From Variovorax paradoxus (lineage in GTDB: Bacteria > Pseudomonadota > Gammaproteobacteria > Burkholderiales > Burkholderiaceae_C), in the NCBI RefSeq assembly GCF_018614875.1, contig NZ_JAGGNW010000021.1:1-64000 (forward strand): 64,000 bases of DNA, read 5' to 3'. Position numbers and translations under genes: made by a program. Positions 24,246-32,003 of this stretch are shown here, one piece after another; position 1 is the stretch's first letter; each line of letters begins with the position of its first letter. Below the pieces are notes generated by a model. The model made no database searches, was not told the origin of the DNA, and saw nothing but the letters and a program-made list of their open reading frames with translations.

Positions 24246-25211
24246 GCGAACACATACGACCTCAACCTGCTGATCGCGCTCGATGCGCTGCTGTCCACCG
24301 GCAGCGTGACCGCCGCCGCCGAACGAATGCATCTGAGCACGCCGGCCATGAGTCACACCCTGGCACGCATCCGCGAGTCTTTCGGCGACCCGATCCTCGT
24401 GCGCGCCGGTCGCAAGCTCGTGCCGACGCCGCGCGCCCTGGCGCTGGCAGAGCCGGTGCACGCCTTGCTCGCGCAGGCACAGGCGTTGCGCGCGCCTGCG
24501 GACGCGGAAGGCCTGGCTGGCGTGAGACGGCGTTTTGTCGTACGCGCACCGGAGGGCATAGCGGTGGTGTTCGGGGCAAGCCTGTCGCTTGCGATGGAGA
24601 TCGAGATGCCGCTGGCCGCACTCCAGTTTCTTCCTGAAACCCACGCGGACCCGGGCGCGTTGCGCGAAGGGCGCATCGACCTGGATGTGGGAAGCTTTCG
24701 AGGCACCGATCCCGAAACCGAGACTCAGGTGCTGTCGGAGCAGACACTGGTGGGCGCAGTGCGCGCCGGGCATCCGCTGCTGAAGGGCTTGAAGAAAACG
24801 CCCATGACAGCAGAGCGGTATGCAGCTGCGCGCCACGTCGGCGTGACACCCCGCCAGGGCGAGCCCTCGCCGGTGGACACGGCCCTGGCCGAATTGGGCT
24901 TGCAGCGGCAACTGGCGTTGCTCATGCCGAGCACCTTCTCGGCGCTGATTGCCGCCTCGCGTACCGAACTCGTGGCCAGTGTTCCCGAGCGCACCGCACG
25001 CGGCATGGCTGCTTCGCTCGGCCTGGTGGTTTTCGAGCTGCCGGTTGCGGTGCAATCCGAACCCCTGCGCATGGCGTGGCACCCGCGCCATCGCGTCGAC
25101 CCGGCGCATCAGTGGCTGCGCGAGTGCATCCGGAAGCTGCTCAACGACCGGCGCTGGATCGCGCCCTCGGTCGCATCGTTGACCGGGGGTGCGAAAAGAG
25201 GCGTGACGTGA
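24243..25211 (+). CDS. LysR-family transcriptional regulator
   Basis: This is a 322-residue LysR protein with MANTYDLNLLIALDALLSTG and the helix-turn-helix VTAAAERMHLSTPAMSHTLARI, the NodD/SyrM-like subgroup start. The effector domain follows. It is divergent from the MFS exporter and very likely regulates it. It converges with the next LysR gene with 42 bases between stops. Confidence 0.83.
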   Translation: MANTYDLNLLIALDALLSTGSVTAAAERMHLSTPAMSHTLARIRESFGDPILVRAGRKLVPTPRALALAEPVHALLAQAQALRAPADAEGLAGVRRRFVVRAPEGIAVVFGASLSLAMEIEMPLAALQFLPETHADPGALREGRIDLDVGSFRGTDPETETQVLSEQTLVGAVRAGHPLLKGLKKTPMTAERYAAARHVGVTPRQGEPSPVDTALAELGLQRQLALLMPSTFSALIAASRTELVASVPERTARGMAASLGLVVFELPVAVQSEPLRMAWHPRHRVDPAHQWLRECIRKLLNDRRWIAPSVASLTGGAKRGVT

Positions 25212-25253
25212 AGCGGCGCCGCGCCAGCGCCAGTGCCGCTTCGGCAGAGGCAG

Positions 25254-26192
25254 CTAGAACGCGCGGTGGCCTGCACGCGGCACCGTGGCCCCGCAATGGC
25301 GCAGGAAGTCGGCGGTGGCGCGGCCCAGCAGCTTGTCGCGGTGCATCACCGTGGCCAGCCGCCGCATGCCGGCCGGCAGCCGCGTGCGCAGCTCGATCAG
25401 GTGGCCGTCTTCCAGCGCTTGCGCCACCGTGTAGCGCGACAGGCAGGCCAGCCCGGTGCCCGAGGCCACCACGCGCTTGATGGCTTCGGTGCTGCCGAGC
25501 TCGAAGCCCACGCGCACCTGCTCCAGGTTCTGGATCAGCCACGCATCGGTAACCTGCCGCGTGCCCGAACCGTGCTCGCGCAGCACCCAGGTGGCCTGCG
25601 AGAGCTGGTGGTGGGTGGCAATGCGCTTCGCGAGCGGATGCCCCGGCGCGGCCACGATCACCAGCTCGTCCTCGCGCCATGCGCGCACCACCAGGTCAGG
25701 ATGGGTTTGCGGCCCCTCGATGAAGCCGACATCGACGTCGAACCCCGCCACCGCCTCGATCACGTCGCGCGTGTTGGCGATGTGCAGGTGCACCTGGCTC
25801 TGCGGATGCAGCGCCGTCCATTGCGACACGCGCTCGGGCAGCAGGTATTCGCCGATGGTGAAGCTGGCCGCCACGCGCAGCGGCGCCGCATGCTCGCCGC
25901 TGAACAGCGCCTCCACCTCGCCGGCCTGGTCGAGCAGCGCCTGGGCCTTGGGCAGCAGCGCGCGGCCGTTCTCGTTGAGCACCAGGCGGCGGCCGAGCCG
26001 GTCGAAGAGCAGGGCGCCGACGGAAGACTCCAGGTCGGCCAGCGCGCTGCTCGCGGCCGACTGCGAGCGCGCGACGCGGTCGGCCGCGGCGCGCGTGCTG
26101 CCGCCACGGGCCGTGGCCACGAACACCTCGAGCTGGCGCAGGTTGAGCCGAAGCCGCTGCGCGGCATGTTGCTGATCTGTTTTTCCGGTCAT
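25254..26192 (-). CDS. LysR-family regulator divergent from soeABC
   Basis: This is a 312-residue LysR protein. The DNA-binding domain is LRLNLRQLEVFVATARGGSTRAAADRVARSQSAASSALADLE, broken here by no gaps, and the effector domain contains SFTIGEYLLPERVSQW and VGFIEGPQTHPDL, the CysB/CbbR-like layout. ATG 26192 starts the protein; the upstream open extension overlaps the soeA leader. The 82-base gap to soeA contains GATG-N8-CATC (26226-26241) as a possible binding site. A role in sulfite-dependent control of soeABC is inferred from position only. Confidence 0.82.
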   Translation of the reverse strand: MTGKTDQQHAAQRLRLNLRQLEVFVATARGGSTRAAADRVARSQSAASSALADLESSVGALLFDRLGRRLVLNENGRALLPKAQALLDQAGEVEALFSGEHAAPLRVAASFTIGEYLLPERVSQWTALHPQSQVHLHIANTRDVIEAVAGFDVDVGFIEGPQTHPDLVVRAWREDELVIVAAPGHPLAKRIATHHQLSQATWVLREHGSGTRQVTDAWLIQNLEQVRVGFELGSTEAIKRVVASGTGLACLSRYTVAQALEDGHLIELRTRLPAGMRRLATVMHRDKLLGRATADFLRHCGATVPRAGHRAF

Positions 26193-26274
26193 CGTGAGCG
26201 ATATTCTCTGCTTTTTCGTTTGATGGATGGTCCCTAACATCGGCGCAGCCCCGCATGAAAACAAAGGACCGCCC

Positions 26275-29214
26275 GTGTTCAGTTTCCTGTCCCGAGAGCC
26301 CGTCCACGATCCGCTCATCGCCCCCACGCCCACGGCGGACACGCAGGTCAAGACCACCACCTGCTACATGTGCGCCTGCCGCTGCGGCATTCGCGTGCAC
26401 CTGCGCGAAGGCGAGCACGGCCCCGAGGTGCGCTACATCGACGGCAACCCCGACCATCCGCTGAACCAGGGCGTGATCTGCGCCAAGGGCTCGTCGGGCA
26501 TCATGAAGCAGGTGTCGCCCGCGCGCCTGACGCAGCCGCTGCTGCGCAAGGCCGGCAGCGAGCGCGGGGCCGGAGAGTTCGAGCCCATCAGCTGGGAGCG
26601 CGCCTTCGACATGCTCACCGAGCGGCTCGGCAAGATCCGCGCGACCGATCCGAAGAAGTTCGCGCTCTTCACGGGGCGCGACCAGATGCAGGCGCTCACG
26701 GGTTTGTTCGCGCGCCAGTTCGGCACGCCCAACTATGCGGCGCACGGCGGCTTCTGCTCGGTCAACATGGCCGCGGGAATGATCTACACCATCGGCGGCA
26801 GCTTCTGGGAGTTCGGCGGGCCCGACCTGGAGCGCGCCAAGCTGTTCGTGATGATCGGCACGGCAGAAGACCATCACAGCAACCCGATGAAAATCGCCAT
26901 CGGCAAGTTCAAGCGCGCGGGCGGCCGCTTCATTTCCATCAACCCGGTGCGCACGGGCTACTCGGCCATTGCCGATGAATGGATTCCCATCAAGCCCGGC
27001 ACCGACGGCGCATTGTTCATGGCGCTGCTGCACGAGCTCATTGCCGGCGATCTGGTCGACCATGCCTTTCTGAAGCGCTTCACCAACGCGCCGCAACTCG
27101 TGGTGCTCGACGACTGCGAGCGCGAAGGGCTGTTCGCCTTCGACCCGGAGCGCGGCCCGCCGGGCGACGGACGCCATCCGCACAACAAGCTGGTGTGGGA
27201 CAAGCGCAGCGGCAGCGTGAAGCCCGCGTACCCCGAGGGCATTGCCGACGGCTGCGACCCCGCGCTCGAAGGGCGCTACACGCTGGCCGACGGCACGCGG
27301 GTTGCCCCGTCGTTCCAGCTGCTGCGCGATCGCGTGACCAGTTGCACGCCCGAGTGGGCCGAGGCCATCACCGGCATCGATGCAGAGCGCATCCGCAAGC
27401 TCGCGCGCGAGATGGGCGAGACGGCGCTCAGGCAGGCCTTCGAGCTGCCCATTCCGTGGACCGATGCCTGGGGCAAGCAGCATCCAGCCACGCAGGCGCG
27501 GCCCGTGGCGTTCCATGCCATGCGCGGGCTCGCGGCGCATTCGAACGGCTTCCAGACGGTGCGCGCGCTCGCGGTGCTGATGAGCGTGCTCGGCACCATC
27601 GACGCGCCCGGCGGCTTTCGCCACAAGGCGCCGTACCCGCGCCACATCGTGCCCAACTACCGCGCCTTCAACGACCCCGGCATGATCCAGCCGAACACGC
27701 CGCTCAATGCCGCGCCGCTGGGCTTTCCGGCCAACCCGGAAGAGCTGGCCATCAACCCCGACGGCTCGCCCATTCGCATCGACCATGCGTTCTCGTGGGA
27801 GCACCCGCTGTCGGCGCACGGGCTCATGCACAACGTGATCACCAACGCGGTGAAGGGCGACCCCTACCGCATCGACACGCTGCTGATCTTCATGGCCAAC
27901 ATGGCCTGGAACTCCAGCATGAACACCATGGCCGTGCGCGAGATGCTCAACCGCAAGGACGAGAAGGGCGAGCACATGATCCCGTTCCTGGTGGTGTGCG
28001 ACGCCTTCCAGAGCGAGACCGTGGCCTTTGCCGACCTGGTGCTGCCCGACACCACCTACCTCGAGCGCCACGACGTGATGAGCATGCTCGACCGACCGAT
28101 TTCGGAGTTCGACGGGCCGGTCGATTCGGTGCGCGTGCCGGTGGTGCCGCGCACCGGCCAGTGCAAGCCCTTTCAGGAGGTGCTGATCGAGTTGGCCTCG
28201 CGCCTGAAGTTTCCGGCCTTCACCACGCCCGAGGGCGGGCGCAGGTTCACGGGCTATCCGGACTTCGTCGTCAACTTCCAGCCGCAGCCGGGCATCGGCT
28301 TTCTGATGGGCTGGCGCGGCAAGGACGGCACCGAGCACCTGCGCGGCGAGCCCAACCCGAAGCAGTGGGAGGCCTACGCTCAGAACAACTGCGTGTTCCA
28401 GTACCACATGCCGGAGACCATGCACTACATGCGCAACTGGAACCGCGAGTACCTCGACTTCGCGAAGGACAAGGGCTGGCGCCAGCGCAACGATCCGGTG
28501 CAGCTGGCGCTCTACTCCGACACGCTGCAGAGCTTCCGCTTGGCCGCGCAGGGCAAGAGCGTAGGGCGGCAGCCGCCCGATGCGCTGCGCGAGCGCATCG
28601 ACACCTATTTCGATCCGCTGCCGTTCTGGTATCCGCCGCTCGAAGAAGCCTCGACCGATCTCGATGCGTATCCGCTCAACGCCATCACCCAGCGGCCGAT
28701 GGCGATGTACCACTCGTGGGATTCGCAGAACGCGTGGCTCAGGCAGATCCACAGCCACAACTACCTGCACGTGAACCCGCTCACCGCGCAGGCCGCGGGC
28801 ATTGCCGATGGTGGTTGGTGCTGGGTGGAGAGCCAGTGGGGCCAGGTGCGCTGCATGCTGCGCTACAGCGAGGCCGTGGAGCCCGGTACCGTGTGGACCT
28901 GGAATGCGATCGGCAAGGCCGATGGCGCCTGGCAGCTGGCGCCGGGCGCGGACGAGGCGCGCAAGGGCTTTTTGCTCAACCACCTGATCAGCGAGGAGCT
29001 GCCTTGCGCGGGCACCGCGAGCGGGCGCATCAGCAATTCGGATCCGGTCACGGGGCAGGCAGGCTGGTACGACGTGCGCGTGCGCATACGGCCCGCGGAG
29101 CCGGGCGAGCCGGAAGAGAGCTTTCCGCAGATGGCGAGCATGCCGAGTGCACCCGGCGTGCTGGGGAAGGCGGCGAGTGTGTTGACGTACTTTGCGGGGC
29201 GGGGGAAGAAATGA
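26275..29214 (+). CDS. soeA: Molybdopterin oxidoreductase catalytic subunit, probable sulfite dehydrogenase SoeA
   Basis: This 979-residue bis-MGD enzyme carries an N-terminal [4Fe-4S] motif, CYMCACRCGIRVHL with the fourth cysteine in GVICAKGSSG, followed by the Mo-bis-pterin domains and a C-terminal MGD-binding domain (MAMYHSWDSQNAWLRQIHSH). There is no Tat signal, so it works in the cytoplasm. That fits SoeA, which oxidises sulfite to sulfate with SoeB and SoeC. GTG 26275 is preferred because AAAGGA lies 6 bases upstream; ATG 26227 is in frame. The DMSO-reductase family also includes formate and polysulfide enzymes; sulfite is inferred from subunit layout and the sulfite-releasing genes nearby. 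Confidence 0.72.
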   Translation: MFSFLSREPVHDPLIAPTPTADTQVKTTTCYMCACRCGIRVHLREGEHGPEVRYIDGNPDHPLNQGVICAKGSSGIMKQVSPARLTQPLLRKAGSERGAGEFEPISWERAFDMLTERLGKIRATDPKKFALFTGRDQMQALTGLFARQFGTPNYAAHGGFCSVNMAAGMIYTIGGSFWEFGGPDLERAKLFVMIGTAEDHHSNPMKIAIGKFKRAGGRFISINPVRTGYSAIADEWIPIKPGTDGALFMALLHELIAGDLVDHAFLKRFTNAPQLVVLDDCEREGLFAFDPERGPPGDGRHPHNKLVWDKRSGSVKPAYPEGIADGCDPALEGRYTLADGTRVAPSFQLLRDRVTSCTPEWAEAITGIDAERIRKLAREMGETALRQAFELPIPWTDAWGKQHPATQARPVAFHAMRGLAAHSNGFQTVRALAVLMSVLGTIDAPGGFRHKAPYPRHIVPNYRAFNDPGMIQPNTPLNAAPLGFPANPEELAINPDGSPIRIDHAFSWEHPLSAHGLMHNVITNAVKGDPYRIDTLLIFMANMAWNSSMNTMAVREMLNRKDEKGEHMIPFLVVCDAFQSETVAFADLVLPDTTYLERHDVMSMLDRPISEFDGPVDSVRVPVVPRTGQCKPFQEVLIELASRLKFPAFTTPEGGRRFTGYPDFVVNFQPQPGIGFLMGWRGKDGTEHLRGEPNPKQWEAYAQNNCVFQYHMPETMHYMRNWNREYLDFAKDKGWRQRNDPVQLALYSDTLQSFRLAAQGKSVGRQPPDALRERIDTYFDPLPFWYPPLEEASTDLDAYPLNAITQRPMAMYHSWDSQNAWLRQIHSHNYLHVNPLTAQAAGIADGGWCWVESQWGQVRCMLRYSEAVEPGTVWTWNAIGKADGAWQLAPGADEARKGFLLNHLISEELPCAGTASGRISNSDPVTGQAGWYDVRVRIRPAEPGEPEESFPQMASMPSAPGVLGKAASVLTYFAGRGKK

Positions 29215-30047
29215 TGCAGTGGCTCAAGGACCTGATGTCCCCGGTTTCGGCGTTGCCCCCTCTCCCTCCGGGAGAGGGCTGGGGTGAGGGTGGCGGCGTT
29301 GGAACTGGAAGCAGTGCCGTGATGCGGGCCGCTGCACCCTCACCCCAACCCTCTCCCGCGCGCGGGAGAGGGGGCAGTATCCGCGCCGAACCGGGTGAAA
29401 CCCTCGCCAGGCAGCTCGCCCTTGTCATCGACCTCAACGTCTGCGTCGGCTGCCACGCATGCGTCACTTCGTGCAAGCAATGGAACACCTCCGGCAGCGC
29501 AGGCCCGCTGGCGGATGCCAGGCCCTACGCCGCCAACCCGACCGGCACCTTCTTCAACCGCGTGCAGACCTACGAGGCCGGCACCTTCCCGGCCACGCAG
29601 ACGGTGCACTTCCCCAAGAGCTGCCTGCACTGCGAAGACCCGCCCTGCGTGCCCGTGTGCCCCACGGGTGCCAGCTACAAGCGCAAGGAAGACGGCATCG
29701 TGCTGGTCGACTACGACAAGTGCATCGGCTGCAAGTACTGCGCGTGGGCCTGCCCCTACGGCGCGCGCGAGCTCGACGAAGAGCGCCAGGTCATGACCAA
29801 GTGCACGCTCTGCGTCGACCGCATCTATGACGAGCATCTGCCCAAGGAAGACCGCAAGCCTGCCTGCGTCAAGGCCTGCCCCACTGGTGCGCGACTGTTC
29901 GGCGATGTAAAGGACCCGGACTCGGAAGTGTCGAAAGCCATCCGCGAACGCGGCGGCTACCCGTTGATGCCCGAGTGGGAGACCCGCCCGGCCAACCAGT
30001 ACCTGCCGCGCCACGTCACGCAGCAGGCCGCAGGGCAGGAGGAATAA
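29211..30047 (+). CDS. soeB: Iron-sulfur electron-transfer subunit, probable SoeB, with repeat-derived insertion
   Basis: This 278-residue ferredoxin-like subunit binds four clusters: CVGCHACVTSCKQW, CLHCEDPPCVPVCPTG, CIGCKYCAWACPYG and a split set CTLCVDR...CVKACPTGA. It passes electrons from SoeA to SoeC. The start ATGATG overlaps the soeA stop. Residues about 16-54 are low complexity (PPLPPGEGWGEGG, PSPQPSPARGRGG). They are encoded by an inverted pair of intergenic-type palindromes that kept the frame, so the protein is longer than usual before the first cluster. Start ATG 29211 or 29214 cannot be separated. Confidence 0.78.
   Translation: MMQWLKDLMSPVSALPPLPPGEGWGEGGGVGTGSSAVMRAAAPSPQPSPARGRGGSIRAEPGETLARQLALVIDLNVCVGCHACVTSCKQWNTSGSAGPLADARPYAANPTGTFFNRVQTYEAGTFPATQTVHFPKSCLHCEDPPCVPVCPTGASYKRKEDGIVLVDYDKCIGCKYCAWACPYGARELDEERQVMTKCTLCVDRIYDEHLPKEDRKPACVKACPTGARLFGDVKDPDSEVSKAIRERGGYPLMPEWETRPANQYLPRHVTQQAAGQEE
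29256..29374. repeat. Inverted pair of REP-like palindromes inside soeB
   Basis: The left unit has CCCTCTCCC-TCC-GGGAGAGGG followed by CTGGGGTGAGGG (to about 29290). The right unit, from 29337, is the reverse: CCCTCACCCCAAC then CCCTCTCCCGC-GCGGGAGAGGG. About 46 bases separate them. Units of this type are normally found between genes; here they lie wholly in the coding sequence of the soeB N-terminus, in frame. Confidence 0.8.
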
Positions 30048-30051
30048 GGGC

Positions 30052-30984
30052 ATGCATCCCGCGTTCTCCATTCTCTTTTTCACCACGCTGGCCGGCGCGG
30101 CGCAGGGGCTGGTCGTCGCGCTCGCGCTCGCGGTGCTGTTCGGCCTCTCGCTCGCACCCGGCTTTCTCTCGCTGGCGCTGGGCGTGGCCGAGGTGCTGCT
30201 CGCGGCCGGGCTCGCCGCCTCGTTCATGCACCTGGGCCGCAAGAGCCGCGCATGGCGTGCCGTGCTGATGTGGCGCACCTCGTGGATGTCGCGCGAAGTC
30301 ATCGTGCTGCCGGGCTTCATCGCGCTGGTGGCGCTGTGGTGGTTGTCGCTGCGCTTGGGCGCCGGCGCGCCATGGCCGTGGCTGCTGCCGGTGCTGGTGC
30401 TGTGCGGCGCGGTCGCGCTCTGGTACTGCACCGCCATGATCTACGCCTGCCTGCGCTTCATCGAGGAATGGGCGCATCCGCTGACGGTCGTCAACTTCAC
30501 GCTCATCGGCCTGTCGTCGGGGCTGGTGTTGGCCTGTGCCCTGGCCGCATTGGCGGGCGAGTCGCGCTTCGTGCAGCTGTTCGGGCCGTGTGCGCTGGCC
30601 GCGACGCTCGCGGCCTGGGCCGCGCGCGGCCAGGCGCTGCGCCGCAACGCCGGCCTTCGCCACAAGTCCACCCTGCAATCGGCCACCGGCATCCGCGCCG
30701 AGAAGCTGGTTCAGAAGTCGATGGGCATGTCGGCCGGCTCGTTCAACACGCGCGAGTTCTTTCATGGCGCCACGCTGGCCGCGCTCAGGAACATGAAGCT
30801 CGGCTTCCTGCTGCTGGCCTTTGTGCTGCCTTCGCTGTTGCTGCTGTGGGGCGTTGCCAGCGGGGCCGTGTGGCCGTGGCTGCTGGCGGTGCTGGTGCAG
30901 GCGCCGGGCCTGTTGGCGGAGCGCTGGTTCTTCTTTGCACAGGCCAGGCATCCGCAGAACCTGTATTACCAGGTGGTGTCCTGA
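30052..30984 (+). CDS. soeC: Membrane anchor subunit (DmsC/NrfD-like), probable SoeC
   Basis: This 310-residue integral membrane protein has about eight hydrophobic segments and begins MHPAFSILFFTTLAGAAQG. WRTSWMSREVIVLPGF and the later NTREFFHGATLA segment are typical of the DmsC family. It would anchor SoeAB to the inner membrane and pass electrons to quinone. It starts 4 bases after soeB. The converging SMP-30 gene ends 26 bases beyond. Confidence 0.76.
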   Translation: MHPAFSILFFTTLAGAAQGLVVALALAVLFGLSLAPGFLSLALGVAEVLLAAGLAASFMHLGRKSRAWRAVLMWRTSWMSREVIVLPGFIALVALWWLSLRLGAGAPWPWLLPVLVLCGAVALWYCTAMIYACLRFIEEWAHPLTVVNFTLIGLSSGLVLACALAALAGESRFVQLFGPCALAATLAAWAARGQALRRNAGLRHKSTLQSATGIRAEKLVQKSMGMSAGSFNTREFFHGATLAALRNMKLGFLLLAFVLPSLLLLWGVASGAVWPWLLAVLVQAPGLLAERWFFFAQARHPQNLYYQVVS

Positions 30985-31010
30985 AGACCGAATCCGCGTC
31001 GCGGCTTCCT

Positions 31011-31940
31011 TCAGGCCTGGAAGTTCAGCTTCAGCCCCGGCGTCGGCCAGTTGTCGATGGCCACCAGCCGTCCGCTGCCAGACAGCGTGATGTAGGCCGT
31101 GCGCATGTCGCGCCCACCAAAGCAGATGTTGGTGGTGTAGCGGTCGGGCAGCGGCACGTGCTCGCAGCTGCTGCCGTCGGGCGCGACGATGGTGATGCCG
31201 CCGTGCAGCAGCGTGGCCACGCACAGGTTGCCCAGCGCATCCGCTGCTATCGAGTCGAAGCGCTGGTAGTGCCCGCCCGGCGATGCGCACAGCATGCGGC
31301 CGCCGTGCGGCGACGGCCAGCCGTCCTTGCGCACGCGCCCCGGCGCTGTGATGTCGAAGGCCCAGAGCCGCGCGCCTTCGGTCTCGGCGTAGTAGAGCGT
31401 GCGGCCGTCGGGCGAAAGCGCGATGCCGTTGGGCGTCATCACCGGCCGTGCGACCGCATGTGCGCCGCTGCCGTCGCTGTGGCCGTAGAACACGCCGCCG
31501 CGGTCCATGTCGCGCTCGCGCGTCTTGCCCAGGTCGGTGAAGTAGAAGCCGCCCTGCGCGTCGAACACGATGTCGTTCGGCCCGCACAGCGCGCCGCCGT
31601 CGGCGGTGTCGTAGAGCCGTTCGGCCCGGCCGGTGGCCAGGTTCACGCGCTCGATGCGTCCGCCTGAATAGTCATCGGCCTGGCCCACCGGGCGGTGGCA
31701 GCCGTCGGCCTCGGTGTGCCACCGAAAGCCGCCGCTGTTGCACACGTACACCGCGCCGTCGGGCCCCACGGCTGCGCCGTTCGGCCCGCCGCCCAGGTCG
31801 GCCACCACCTGCACCAGCCCGTCGTGCCGCACACGCGTGAGCGTGCCGCGCGCAATTTCGACCAGCAGCACGGAGCCGTCGTCCATGGCAACGGGCCCTT
31901 CAGGAAACTGCAGGCCGGTGGCGAGTTCGCGGATTTGCAT
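31011..31940 (-). CDS. SMP-30/gluconolactonase/LRE family protein
   Basis: This 309-residue beta-propeller protein has family segments LQFPEGPVAMDDGSVLLVEI (metal-ligand glutamate), PNGAAVGPDGAVYVCNSGG, GPNDIVFDAQGGFYFTD, MTPNGIALSPDGRTLYY and FDSIAADALGNLCVA. These contain the usual Glu, Asn and Asp ligands of the calcium/zinc site. It probably hydrolyses a lactone of a sugar or organic acid; the substrate is unknown. No signal peptide is seen. Neighbouring genes give no pathway. Confidence 0.8.
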   Translation of the reverse strand: MQIRELATGLQFPEGPVAMDDGSVLLVEIARGTLTRVRHDGLVQVVADLGGGPNGAAVGPDGAVYVCNSGGFRWHTEADGCHRPVGQADDYSGGRIERVNLATGRAERLYDTADGGALCGPNDIVFDAQGGFYFTDLGKTRERDMDRGGVFYGHSDGSGAHAVARPVMTPNGIALSPDGRTLYYAETEGARLWAFDITAPGRVRKDGWPSPHGGRMLCASPGGHYQRFDSIAADALGNLCVATLLHGGITIVAPDGSSCEHVPLPDRYTTNICFGGRDMRTAYITLSGSGRLVAIDNWPTPGLKLNFQA

Positions 31941-32003
31941 CGGAGGCCCCTTTTCTTCTTTGCAGGGGCTCCGAGTTTGCTGCTTCTAGCCTGCTTCGTC
32001 ACC

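Noticed and set aside
22662..25109. Extended N-terminus for the MFS transporter
   Set aside because: The extension runs antisense through the LysR gene; the transporter start at 24155 gives the normal first membrane segment.
25696..28983. Very long minus-strand open frame (about 1095 codons) over soeA
   Set aside because: It lies opposite a clear molybdoenzyme gene, is rich in His/Arg/Ala and has no domain; it is a GC-bias shadow frame.
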